A DNA stretch of 22,033 nucleotides, from positions 1 to 22,033 of the forward strand of contig JBBHKE010000347.1 of NCBI GenBank assembly GCA_037447655.1. Direction: 5' to 3'. The translations under genes and the position numbers were made by a program. Source of the stretch: Zygnema cylindricum (lineage: Eukaryota; Streptophyta; Zygnematophyceae; Zygnematales; Zygnemataceae). The notes beneath the pieces were generated by a model. It saw nothing but the letters and a program-made list of their open reading frames with translations, had not been told where the DNA came from and did no database searches. The first letter of the stretch is position 1. Each line of letters opens with the position of its first letter. This document shows positions 1 to 8,337 of this stretch, in pieces.

Positions 1-306
1 CTTATCTGCAAAAACTGCCACTTTCTAAATATGGCGGCAGCCATGGCGCGCCTTTGATCCTCACTCTCTTTCTTTAAAACAAAACTAAAATAGGGAAGTG
101 AACTATTAATTACCTCTTTTCAACAAGAACGTTGACTCAGATATAGAATGCTACAATGCTTTGTGCCTCAGATTTATTAGATATCTCTTCGGCAAGCGGC
201 ATCGAGTGACAACCCTAAATAATGATAGAACTCGATTCTCGATAATTCCCAGATACAAGACGTTTGATGAACGTCCCATACCTCGATGTGAGGTTATCTA
301 CCATGT

Positions 307-420
307 CCCATTCTATTTTGGATAATGGGTACTTCGGTTTAAAAGGCAAGCCGGTCACACTCATGATCTATGTACATTTTGTAAGTACATTATTGACTGA
401 GTAATGTTGGACTCAGTCAA
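307..420. repeat. Cluster of three small inverted repeats
   Basis: Three stem-loops follow one another. CCCATT (307-312) pairs with AATGGG (324-329). ATGTAC (370-375) pairs with GTACAT (385-390). TTGACTGAGT (393-402) pairs perfectly with ACTCAGTCAA (411-420) around an 8-base loop. The last is the strongest. No flanking gene gives them a role, and they may be remnants of a mobile element. Confidence 0.6.
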
Positions 421-704
421 ACTACAAGCATTGTCGCTATTAGTATTAACGTTTTTTTTTGCCACTTAAAACACCGTTTGTGCACAGCCGCCAAGCGGAT
501 GGCGATAAGCCTACCTTTCAATCGTAACCGTCAGAATACCAATCCAGCAAGTGTGCACTGAGAAATGATATTTTCAGTGGCAGAAATAAGCCGAACACTA
601 ATAGGCTAATAGCGATACACGGTGTAGTAGCAAGACTCTCTTCGTTATTTTGATCCAATTTCCCGTCGGTCCGTTCCACCTGCGGAGCCTGCTCCAGTTA
701 TAAA

Positions 705-770
705 TCCGTACTGACGTGAACTTCACGGCGTGAAGTACGGACAATGCAAGTGTGCGAAGGTCCCACACTT
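705..770. repeat. Pair of small inverted repeats
   Basis: TCCGTAC (705-711) pairs with GTACGGA (735-741), enclosing a smaller palindrome, GTGAACTTCAC, at 716-726. Directly downstream AAGTGTG (748-754) pairs with CACACTT (764-770). A diverged echo of the first block, with CCGTACT and then GTGAATTTCACGGC, appears around 832-872. Function unknown. Confidence 0.5.
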
Positions 771-1808
771 GTATGAGGGCTTGTTCGATACCCGTACTGT
801 ACTTGAGAAACGAGCTCCACTCATATTACTGGACCGTACTGTAAATTCATATTGCGTGAATTTCACGGCAGGAAAAAACGACAGTAGCAGAATCTTTCAG
901 CGACTGCCGGAAAAAAATATCTCAAGCCCGAAAATGACACGAGTACGGAAAGAAGAGAAACTGAGGGCACATGTTCCTGTAGGATAATCATAGGTGATTA
1001 GTTAACTCGAGATGGTTATCTTACGTTAGTCGCGGGTCCTATTGTACGGTGAGTGCGATTCTGCACGTAGAAAGATGTTTTAGTCTACTGACAAGTTTTA
1101 CGGGCAGAAAACTGAAAAAGTTAACCAATTTGCCGTCTCTGCCTCAAATATTGTTCAAACGAAATCTTAAGAAGATCGTTTGTGCGCCCGCGCGTCACCT
1201 CCCAAGGAATAAAAAAAAATAGAATACAAAAAAAACGAAAAAAAGTGGCTTACGTAATCGCCGTACAAGTCTACCATACATTCCTGTTGTTCGAACTTGT
1301 CCAGTTCTAGGTCGGTGGCAGCTGAGAGTGGTTTCCACGACAGATTTTAAAACGACAGCCTTTACCAACTAAACATGTAAAACTGACGTCACTCGGAATT
1401 CCCCGCGTTTTTGCATATTTGGACGCCGAGAGAATCTCTGTCGGTCGAGTCGGCCGACACAAGGCAAAAAGACAGAGATTTAAAGCTTATCGCCGAAAAA
1501 TAATCCTACGTGGCATCATTCCTAAAACTAATTCACAGTGACCGTACGATAAAACCCGCGAATGGCGTAACATACCCATTCTCACCTGAACATGTGCAAA
1601 GTTGCCAATGAGTGAAGCCGATCGCCCGAGCGGATCTGACAGGGAGCCGCAGTGCCCCTTAACCCTTGCTGAAAACATGCCCAGAACATACCATGAAAAG
1701 CATAGAACACGAGGACCACGTGTTGCAGTCAACATCCAATCAGAACGAACCTGCTGTTTGACTTTTCGCACTATATAGAGTGGCTTCCTCTCCAAGATCC
1801 AATCCTTG

Positions 1809-1946
1809 ACAGGATCTTACACAAAATGCAGAGTGCAAGATTACAGCGGAAGCATAAAAAAAATCAGACGAGAGAGAACTGTCCACGAAAGTCAATATAT
1901 TTCACGGACATTTTTCTCTCACAAAAAGGTTAAGTTTCCCTCCCAC
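1809..1946 (-). mobile_element. Possible copia LTR end, interrupted by TIR elements
   Basis: Read on the plus strand, this stretch starts TGACAGGATCTTACAC and then has ACAGCGGAAGC at about 1850. The copia LTRs at 12077 and 16385 start TGTAGGATCTTGAGC and carry CACAGCGGAAGC at a similar distance. That order suggests the U5 end of a related minus-strand LTR. The rest may continue at 4484, after the TIR element cluster. I could not find a clear opposite LTR end or a target duplication, so this is tentative. Confidence 0.3.
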
Positions 1947-1949
1947 TAA
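1947..1949. repeat. TAA target-site copy, left of outer TIR element
   Basis: TAA directly precedes the GGGTGCGTCTC terminus at 1950 and is matched by TAA at 3693-3695 directly after the other terminus. A 3-bp TAA/TTA duplication is the PIF/Harbinger hallmark. Confidence 0.6.
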
Positions 1950-1971
1950 GGGTGCGTCTCTGTGTGCTTAA

Positions 1972-2933
1972 GGGTATTTTCGCATGTGGTAAAGTTACAG
2001 TTATTTCGTGTCGTTTTCCTTCATCACTTAGAAAAAAACGAGAAAATCCGCAGCCGTACCAAAAAATTGAAATTAGCACCGTACAAGTTACATTACAGTG
2101 AAACTTTAGACGTACGTAAGTTTGTCGACTAGCGCGATGCAATTTGTCGTTTAGCGCATTTCGACCCATTTTCGCGTCCTTTCATCACACGTTCAAACTT
2201 TACGTCAAATCACCTCGCGAGGTGATTTTAAATATAGTCCAAAAAGGAGAGCGAATAGGAAGATGTTGTCGCACATGTCAGATTTTTTGACATTTTTTGT
2301 CCGCGGAGTACCAAAAAGAAACCCACTGCACGTTTCCAACCTATGCGTGACTTTTTTCTGTGCGCTTTTTTCCGTACAGGGCCCGTGGAGGGGGGTTTCG
2401 ACCAACTGACGCCATTTCGCAAAAGCGAAGATGGTGAAAGCGCCTCTCTTTCTCTCCCTCTCCACCTAACGCGTCTATCTCACAATTCTTGCAATGAAAA
2501 AAGGCAAGAAAGGTATCAAATGAAAGATCTATGAAAAATATTTGTTTTGGCTGTCTTTTAGCTTAATTTGATGGCAAGTAGAGTGAGAACGGACGAAAAA
2601 ACAAAATCGGGAAACCATGGCGGAATGTTTTGGAATTAGTGACGTCGACGCTATCATAAGTACGCGTGACGTCAAAATGTCACAAACCCTAAACATCTAC
2701 AATGTCACAAGTAGGTAGACATCTACAACCGTCTCTATTTTGTAAACGTCATCGATTGTCGCGAGTTTTGTACTCGTGTACAATCGTCACAAATTACACC
2801 CACGTCTACATCCGTCACAATTTAAAGTTACGATTTCATTTCTTTACATACGAATGCTCTGAAAATTGTACGGAGAATCTTCGCTAAAAAACAAAGTAAC
2901 AAGACTAAGTTTCGGTTACATGCGAAAATACCC
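1972..2933 (+). mobile_element. Non-autonomous PIF/Harbinger-like element 1, nested in element 2
   Basis: The left terminus GGGTATTTTCGCATGT (1972-1987) is matched perfectly by its reverse complement at 2918-2933, a 16-bp TIR. TAA flanks both ends (1969-1971 and 2934-2936). The element is 962 bp and sits 22 bp inside element 2. Its ends and parts of its interior resemble element 2: the motif TTCGACCCA occurs in both, and both have GCTAAAAAACAAA near the right end. It carries many ACGTC and GTCAC motifs towards the right, which could be subterminal transposase-binding repeats (inference). The short frames inside are not convincing genes. Confidence 0.7.
2207..2228. repeat. Perfect 22-bp palindrome inside element 1
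   Basis: The 22 bases starting AAATCACCTC and ending GAGGTGATTT, with GC at the centre, are identical to their own reverse complement. The palindrome lies about 235 bp from the left end of element 1. It could be a hairpin or a dimeric protein-binding site; no role is shown. Confidence 0.8.
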
Positions 2934-3692
2934 TAAGTAAGGGTTTTTTTCTGTCGTTTTCTTGTAAAACTTAGAGCCGTACCGCGTAAGTTTCAACCGT
3001 ACAATAAAATATAAAAAAAGAGAAGTACATTTTGCGTCATCATCGAATTTAAATTGTACTACATCTTGTCGTCTTGTGTTCTTCGACCCACTTCGACGAC
3101 AAAAAACGTCATCTTCAACCTTATCTTTAAAATACAAGGCCGACGTGTTTTAAAATTAGGGATTTTCTATAAACAAATAGTAACACGCATTTGCAGGTGT
3201 AATGTTTTGTTCAAAAAATTCAAACTATTTCAAGCGACGTGGAAGTGTACACGATTCACTATGTTTTGTCCGTTTTTGTTTAATACGACAAAGAGAAGTA
3301 CACAGTTTGTTTTGTTTTGTCCGTTTCCATCTGGTACGGGATTTTTTTTGCAGGGGTCTCAAGGTTCCTATGCCATTTCACGTCGAGCCGAAAATAGACG
3401 CAAAGTCAAAACGCATCTTCTTCAACCGTGAAACGGCACAGGCTGGAGGGCGGTAGGTCTACAATGTCACGAAAAGTCACGCGACGTCACAAGCGGTTAC
3501 GAAAAATAACGTGCGTCATCACAGATTGTAGACGTTGACAGCCGTCACGGGCATTGTCGACGTATACAATCGTCACGCCCTAAGTGACAATTTCGTTTGG
3601 TACACATAGGGACACCCGAAATCCGGGTCCGCCGGATCTACGCTAAAAAACAAAAAAAAATCTCTAAGTTTGAAGTACATAGAGACTCACCC

Positions 3693-3695
3693 TAA
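3693..3695. repeat. TAA shared by elements 2 and 3
   Basis: This single TAA is both the right target copy of element 2 and the left target copy of element 3. It shows that one element inserted exactly into the target duplication of the other. Confidence 0.65.
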
Positions 3696-4480
3696 GGCTG
3701 CGGCCCCATGTAGTTGTAACTTACCGTACTTACTTTGTATTTTAGCGCGGATCCGGCGGACCCGGATTTCAAGTGTCTCTATGTGTTCATTCGAAATTAT
3801 TACTTAAGTTTGTGACAATTGTATACGTCGACAACGCCCGTGACGGCTGTCACCGTGTACAATTTGTGATGACGCACCATATTTTCTTGAAACTTTTTGA
3901 AGCGTCGCAAGACACATCCTAATTTTTGAAACGATTTGCGGATTTGGTATGTCGCATGTCTTTGCGAGACATCGTTGACGTACAGCCTTGCACCCGTGGC
4001 TGTGCAAAATGCCTTGACGTAAACCTCTCCCGTCCGGCCGCCATTACTTCGCAGATTTTTCACGTTCGCAGACTTTTCAACTTTGCGTGAAATGACACTG
4101 CAACGTCGAGACCCCTGCAAAAAAAAAACCGTACAACATGCAAGCCGACAAAAACAAACAAACCCTGTACTTTTTTTCGTCGTCAAAACTTCTAAAATCT
4201 TTTCACACGTGGGAATATATTTTCAGATTGGTGTAGACGGATTTGCTTAGCTTAAAACACAGTGCCGATGTGTTTTATGATAAGCTTGAAAATGACGTGA
4301 CAGTGGGTCGAAAAACCGCAAGACGACAAAATTTCGTACATCCTAAATTCAAGAATGACGCAAATTGTACTTTACAAATTTGCGATTTCTTCGTACGGTC
4401 GCAACTTAGGCAGTACGGCGCTGAGTTATAAAGGAAAACGACAGAAAAAAACCTGAACTTAGCCACATGGGGCCGCAGCC
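3696..4480 (-). mobile_element. Non-autonomous PIF/Harbinger-like element 3, inverted
   Basis: Perfect 16-bp TIRs, GGCTGCGGCCCCATGT at 3696-3711 and its reverse complement at 4465-4480, enclose 785 bp flanked by TAA (3693-3695 and 4481-4483). The right end, read in reverse, aligns base for base with the left end of element 2 once element 1 is removed, so this is the same family in opposite orientation. Of the three copies it has perfect TIRs and the least interruption. It has no protein-coding capacity that I recognise. Confidence 0.7.
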
Positions 4481-4483
4481 TAA

Positions 4484-4800
4484 GTTGCAGTATATAGTAC
4501 TGCAAGTGAAGCGTCACACTATCAAACTATAAAACCAAACCAAACATAAAGTGCGCACGAAGCGCCTACCAATCAAATTGCGTCTATACGCGAAACTACG
4601 TACAACAAAAGTACTAATCAAACGTACAACCAAAACAAATAAAGACAAAACGAACCCACCAACCGTACACACCAAACGAAACGAAATACCTGGTCGTCGC
4701 CAAACTAAATCTTCGCGAGACCAGAGTACTACAAAACCGAACAACTAGACTTAACGACTCCAAACCAACCTGGACCACTAACTTGACGTAACGACAATTT
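4484..4800 (-). mobile_element. Possible remainder of the interrupted copia LTR
   Basis: After the last TAA the sequence contains GTATATAG (about 4491) and then a long A/C-rich stretch dotted with ACGAAAC, CGCGAAAC and GTACAA words. It shares the 14-base word ACAACAAAAGTACT (about 4601) with the copia LTRs (12617-12630). Composition and motif order resemble the U3 part of those LTRs in minus orientation. No clean LTR end or target duplication was found. It could equally be unrelated AC-rich DNA. Confidence 0.25.
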
Positions 4801-4854
4801 AGCCGGCCGCGCGACAGACCGCGACGGCCGATTACAACCTTGATGCTAACACGT

Positions 4855-5065
4855 ATCTCTTCCTTCTCCTCTTCTTCTCCTCTTCCTTCCTTCCTTCTCC
4901 CTCTCGCTCTCCTCTCTCGCCCCGACTTCCACTTGTTTCATATCTCCACTTAGTATATATCTCTCTCTTCTCTTTTACCTCGCTCCAATTTCTCTCTCTC
5001 CTTTTCTTCTTTTCTTCCTCTCTTACTTCTGCCCTCTTCCCCTTTCTCTCCTTCTCTTAAACCCC
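4855..5065 (+). promoter_or_regulatory. CT-rich promoter/leader of the F-box gene
   Basis: About 210 bp of nearly uninterrupted pyrimidine on the plus strand lies just upstream of the F-box gene. CT-rich tracts near the start of transcription are common in plant core promoters and 5' leaders. The block includes a TATATAT box (4954-4960) about 190 bp before the start codon. Transcription start not determined. Confidence 0.5.
4954..4960 (+). promoter_or_regulatory. Putative TATA box of the F-box gene
   Basis: TATATAT within a CT-rich setting, 190 bp upstream of the ATG at 5150. The position would give a leader of roughly 160 bases. Confidence 0.4.
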
Positions 5066-5082
5066 ATTATCTTTCCACATAT

Positions 5083-5088
5083 CACGTG
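5083..5088. promoter_or_regulatory. CACGTG (G-box core)
   Basis: The palindromic CACGTG bound by plant bHLH and bZIP factors lies 62 bp before the start codon. A second copy is at 5138-5143. Binding is inferred from the motif only. Confidence 0.4.
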
Positions 5089-5137
5089 CCACATTCTATT
5101 TCCTTCATAAAAAATACATTTTCAATTAATTTAGTGC

Positions 5138-5143
5138 CACGTG
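5138..5143. promoter_or_regulatory. Second CACGTG, in ABRE-like context
   Basis: CCACGTGTC lies directly before the start codon at 5150; the ACGTGTC core is that of abscisic-acid response elements in plants. It lies within the likely leader, so a role in transcription is uncertain. Confidence 0.35.
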
Positions 5144-5149
5144 TCAGCC

Positions 5150-6709
5150 ATGTCCAGCTCTATGTCCAGCTCCTTCGCTGTCCTCGAAGAAAATTATTTC
5201 GCGCTACTTTCGCGCATTTTTTCTTTCTTGTCTCTTTCCGAATTCAAATCTGTCTCACGTGTGTGTAAAAAATGGCGTCTTCTCTCCTCCAATCACATCA
5301 CTTCTCTCTCTCTTCAAAAGTCCAGAGGGCAGCCGTGGAGAAAAGCCGACGTGGATAAATTTCTGGTCCGTTTCTGCCACGTCAGCACCATAAAAATATC
5401 TGGCGTGCCGACGGGAATGCGTGCATCTGCCACGTCAGCAATTTTGGAAGCTATTGCGCCAAATTTGGAGAGTCTGGAAATTGATGACGTGGAGGGCGAT
5501 TGGAAGCTTCCCGAATCGGAATCGAGTTTCGAAAAGTTGAAATATTTTTCTTTTGAATTTGGACAAAATAACAAATATGTTTCTCAGATTTTGACAAGAT
5601 CCCCTCACATTCAGCGCTTGAAGATATTTAACAAAGGACTTCGCGGGTTTCCTCTCGAAAAACTTTTCGAGTTTTCTTTTTTTCGCGGACTGAAAAGTTT
5701 AGTTTTTTCAAACCCGTCGATTCCGATGGTGAAAAAAGATTTTTTTGACATTGTCACCGAATGTCCTTTTTTGGAAAATTTGGTTGTAAGTCTGACAATC
5801 TTACAGTTTAATATTCCGACGCCGGAAGAAGAGAGAGATTCGGAAGCTAAAAAATATATCTCGAAGACAGAAAAAAAAAGAATGTCGGCGGATTGGAAAA
5901 GGAAAATGGATGAGCTCCGATGCATTGAAGAGAGGTCTCGTATCGGTTCCTCCGATTTTTCGATTTTCGAAAAGGAAAAAGGAGAGAATGAAGAAGAAAA
6001 AGAAAAAGAAAAAGAAAAAGAAGAAAAGGGTGAAGAAGAAAAGAGAAGAGGGAAAGAAAAGGTCGAGGAAGAAAACCAGGTTGTGGAGCCGCGAGAAATT
6101 ATGCTTCAGAATTTAAGGATTGCCGAGCTTCGAGAACTTTCTGAGCTACGAGAGTTGAAGAAAAAAGAAGAGGAGAAGAGAAATAAAACCGAAAATAGGG
6201 AGGAAGAGGGGGGGGAAGACGTGGGAGAGGAGGAAGGAGAGGGCGATGAAGAGAATTCTTACCGAGAACATATCGATCCGAGATATTGTGAACCACTGGA
6301 ACTATTAGGCGATCCTATCGTACTCGAAAAATTACAAATTTTGGAGATACATTTTCCAACATACACGAGATTTTCCAACAGAGCTCTCAATTACATTTCG
6401 TCGATTTCTCCAAATTTGCGGAAATACTCGGTTCATTGTCGTGAGAAAGTTACTTGTACGATAACAGATACCGGAATTCGAAATTTGTCGGCAAATTCTC
6501 CGTTAATCGAAGAAATGGAATTGGATTTTCCGATATTTTCACAATACGGGGGTGGATTTATGGCGGGTTTTCCGCACCTTCGCAAACTTAAAATTCGACA
6601 TCTTCTTGGATTTACTGTAGATAAAAAAACATTTTTGGCCAATATGAAATTCGGGTGTCCAAAATTGACATTTTTGCGTCATGGAGACGATGACACTATA
6701 TTTGCGTAA
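5150..6709 (+). CDS. F-box protein with leucine-rich repeats and acidic/basic insert
   Basis: This intronless frame of 519 codons starts at the ATG at 5150; the upstream in-frame GTG at 5141 is not a plausible eukaryotic start. Residues about 12-50 form an F-box (LEENYFALLSRIFSFLSLSE, then VCKKW), the domain that binds SKP1 in SCF ubiquitin ligases. After it come degenerate leucine-rich segments (LESLEIDDV, PHIQRLKIF, LKSLVFSNP, CPFLENLVV), which normally choose the substrate. Residues about 222-368 are a Glu/Lys/Arg-rich low-complexity insert, partly (EK)n, likely coiled-coil or disordered. Further LRR-like segments follow (LEKLQILEIHFP, NLRKYSVHC, SPLIEEMELDFP, PHLRKLKIRH). The stop is TAA at 6707. 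By family knowledge it would be a substrate adaptor of an SCF E3 ligase; the target is unknown. A decayed paralogue lies convergently at 9692-10851. It could also be a young, poorly expressed F-box copy. Confidence 0.85.
   Translation: MSSSMSSSFAVLEENYFALLSRIFSFLSLSEFKSVSRVCKKWRLLSSNHITSLSLQKSRGQPWRKADVDKFLVRFCHVSTIKISGVPTGMRASATSAILEAIAPNLESLEIDDVEGDWKLPESESSFEKLKYFSFEFGQNNKYVSQILTRSPHIQRLKIFNKGLRGFPLEKLFEFSFFRGLKSLVFSNPSIPMVKKDFFDIVTECPFLENLVVSLTILQFNIPTPEEERDSEAKKYISKTEKKRMSADWKRKMDELRCIEERSRIGSSDFSIFEKEKGENEEEKEKEKEKEEKGEEEKRRGKEKVEEENQVVEPREIMLQNLRIAELRELSELRELKKKEEEKRNKTENREEEGGEDVGEEEGEGDEENSYREHIDPRYCEPLELLGDPIVLEKLQILEIHFPTYTRFSNRALNYISSISPNLRKYSVHCREKVTCTITDTGIRNLSANSPLIEEMELDFPIFSQYGGGFMAGFPHLRKLKIRHLLGFTVDKKTFLANMKFGCPKLTFLRHGDDDTIFA
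5960..6260 (+). repeat. Purine-rich low-complexity tract within the F-box gene
   Basis: Almost pure A/G sequence with a hexamer run (GAAAAA repeated near 5997-6020) encodes the Glu/Lys-rich insert. Its length is probably unstable by slippage. It keeps the reading frame. Confidence 0.75.
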
Positions 6710-7130
6710 AAGTTAATGTGGATAACTAAATTCCAAAAATTCCCAATACAGGATGAGCTCGATTATCGAATGGAAAACTCCTTCGAAACTGTAGCAACTA
6801 GTGATATGTTGCAATTTTTTACTGCAGTAAAATTAGTATTTTCGGTATAATATGCTGTAGTTAGAATAATATACAGACTTTTATACACTAGACAAATGTT
6901 TTTGTGGGTTCTATAGGAGACTTTTTGGGCAGTTATTTTTTTTTTTCTTTTGTGACTTGAAGTACGTCATTTGTATTCTCAATAACTCTCTTTTGTTGAC
7001 GGTGTATTTCTAAAATATAATATAAATTTACGCATGCTATATACACGTGTCCTAAACCTTTTTGCCCATACTGTCCATGTGAGACTTAAGCTAATTTGGG
7101 TTTTTTCCAATTTTGGCTAGTATCTTGGCT
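6710..7130. other. 3' flank of the F-box gene, no gene seen
   Basis: AT-rich sequence follows the stop codon. I found no exact AATAAA signal close to it; weaker AT-rich signals such as TATAATATG (about 6846) could serve for polyadenylation. No open frame of note. Confidence 0.5.
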
Positions 7131-7316
7131 GCTTTTGTTTTTTTTTCTTTTTTTCCTGTTCCCCTTTCATCTTCCTCTCTCTCTCCATCCCTCTATCTCT
7201 TTTTCCCCCCTCTCTTTCTGTGTGTGTCTCTCTCTGTCTCACTCTTTCTCTTTCTATTTCTCTCCCTCTCTCTCCCTCCCTCTCTCCCTCTCTCTCTTTC
7301 TCCCCCTTTCTCTAGC
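7131..7316. repeat. Polypyrimidine/CT microsatellite block A
   Basis: The plus strand is almost only T and C, with long (CT)n and CCCTCT runs and a short TG run near 7219. The frames through it are low-complexity translations, not genes. Such tracts can form triplex (H-DNA) structures. Confidence 0.8.
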
Positions 7317-7384
7317 AATGGTCTAAGAGATGATAGAATAGATACATTATAAAAAAAATTGTGAGGTTCATCCTTTGTTTTTCC

Positions 7385-7525
7385 CAACCACTTTATCCTA
7401 TCCCCCTCCTCCTCCCCCCTCCTCCCTCTCCCCTCTCCCCCTCCCTTCTCTTCTACCTTCCCTCTCACTCTCCTCTCTCTCTTTTCTCTCTCTTCTCTCT
7501 CTCCCCCTTTTCCGCTCTCTCTCGT
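7385..7525. repeat. Polypyrimidine/CT block B
   Basis: A second C/T-rich tract, dominated by CCCCTCC and TCTCTC words and separated from block A by about 70 bp of ordinary AT-rich sequence. Confidence 0.8.
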
Positions 7526-7582
7526 TTAATGATTGTTAAGGTCGGTGATTCTAGGATCGTCACCTACATCTAGTTGGTTCTT

Positions 7583-7660
7583 ATTTTTTTTTCTCCCTCT
7601 CCCTCCTCATCCTCCTTCCTCATCCTCCACTCAGCCACCTTTCCCCTTCCCCCTCCACTG
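7583..7660. repeat. Polypyrimidine/CT block C
   Basis: A third C/T-rich tract (TTTTTTTTCTCCCTCTCC, then CCTCATCCTCC words). The intervening 7526-7582 is ordinary sequence without a gene. Confidence 0.65.
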
Positions 7661-8194
7661 TTAAACTTATTGCTTTGTTAGAATCTTCAGGCTAGCTTTA
7701 CCTCTGTTAATAACGCAAACTGGTATTCCAGTTCACGTTATCTAGCTACTTATAGCATTCTAGCCTATGATATCTACCTAGCTCAGTTTCTGTTTTCCGT
7801 TTTTGTTTTAGTTCAGTTTTCTGTTTCTGCTTTCTGTTTCCTTTTTCTGCTCCTGGCGCTTCTTAGAAGCGCACACTCTCCCTCTCCTTCTCCCCCTCCC
7901 CTTCCCTTCCTTTCTGTAGCTTCTGACAGTAGATCTGATCCATAGCTTTCACTGACAACTAAGGATCTCACTTTGCCTTTTCGGCAAACGAGCCACGTGA
8001 CCTTTCAGAGTCACATGAGCTCCCTAGATTTTGAAAAGTCACATTCGTGACTTTCTCCATTCTACTTAAACTACTGCTCTGTATTTTTCGAACCATCAAG
8101 AAACACAATTGTCTCTCTTTACATTTTGTCTTTTTCTATATTTGTTTCCTTCCTAGTTTTGTCCGCTGCCACGTCATCTACTGCAATATCCACC
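7661..8194. other. Non-coding, T-rich, with short degenerate repeats
   Basis: No gene seen. At 7783-7852 imperfect copies of CAGTTT(T)CTGTTT follow one another, all pyrimidine-biased on the plus strand. A nearly perfect palindrome, GCGCTTCT-T-AGAAGCGC, lies at 7856-7872. A further C/T run spans about 7875-7918. Confidence 0.5.
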
Positions 8195-8337
8195 TCCCTC
8201 CCTGTCTCTTTCCCTGTCTGCCCCTCTCCCTCTCCCTCTCCCCCTCCCCAAGAAAAAACGTACATATGCTTTTTTGGATTCCATTGCCGTCGCCAAAATC
8301 ACCTTTCCTCCGTTTCCCTTTTTTTTTTTTTTTTTTT
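8195..8337. repeat. CT-rich block D and T19 homopolymer
   Basis: CCCTCTCC-type repeats at 8195-8250 are followed by a run of 19 T at 8319-8337. No gene. Confidence 0.65.

Larger units (their letters stand above)
1..1808. other. Non-coding stretch with no recognisable gene
   Basis: I see no credible gene here. The open frames are short (about 100 codons or fewer), overlap on both strands and show no recognisable domain. The sequence is mixed in composition and carries several small perfect inverted repeats, listed separately. Near 1794-1815 AGATCC and GGATCT form another small stem just before the candidate LTR end at 1809. Confidence 0.6.
1950..3692 (+). mobile_element. Non-autonomous PIF/Harbinger-like element 2 (split by element 1)
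   Basis: The left terminus GGGTGCGTCTCTGTGTGCTT (1950-1969) matches the reverse complement of the right terminus, GGGTGAGTCTCTATGTACTT, at 3673-3692, with three mismatches. TAA lies on both sides. Removing the nested element 1 and one TAA leaves about 778 bp, close to the 785 bp of element 3. From 2937 on (a T run, then CTGTCGTTTTC) it aligns with the reverse complement of element 3 over most of its length. No transposase frame is present, so mobilisation would depend on enzymes supplied elsewhere. Superfamily assignment rests on TSD and TIR shape only. Confidence 0.65.
2937..4480. repeat. Imperfect 1.5-kb inverted repeat (elements 2 and 3 head to head)
   Basis: The left arm (2937-3692) matches the reverse complement of the right arm (3696-4480) in many blocks. 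Examples are the GGGTCCGCCGGAT region (3626-3638) against 3749-3762, GCAGGGGTCTC (about 3351) against its complement near 4110, and GTGCGTCATCACA (about 3511) against its complement near 3866. The arms meet at the shared TAA at 3693-3695. Two related transposons in opposite orientation explain it. A transcript through the region could fold into long double-stranded RNA. Confidence 0.75.

Noticed and set aside
307-420. Small hairpins as tRNA or other structured RNA
   Set aside because: No cloverleaf, anticodon arm or TPsiC arm; the stems are simple unlinked inverted repeats.
1487-1795. 102-codon minus-strand frame as a gene
   Set aside because: No domain, no similarity I recognise, and overlapping noise-level frames nearby.
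5141-5149. GTG as start of the F-box gene, adding three residues
   Set aside because: Eukaryotic genes start at ATG; the first in-frame ATG is at 5150.
7096-7573. Open frames through CT-rich sequence (Ser/Leu/Pro-rich)
   Set aside because: Pure translations of pyrimidine microsatellites with no domain.
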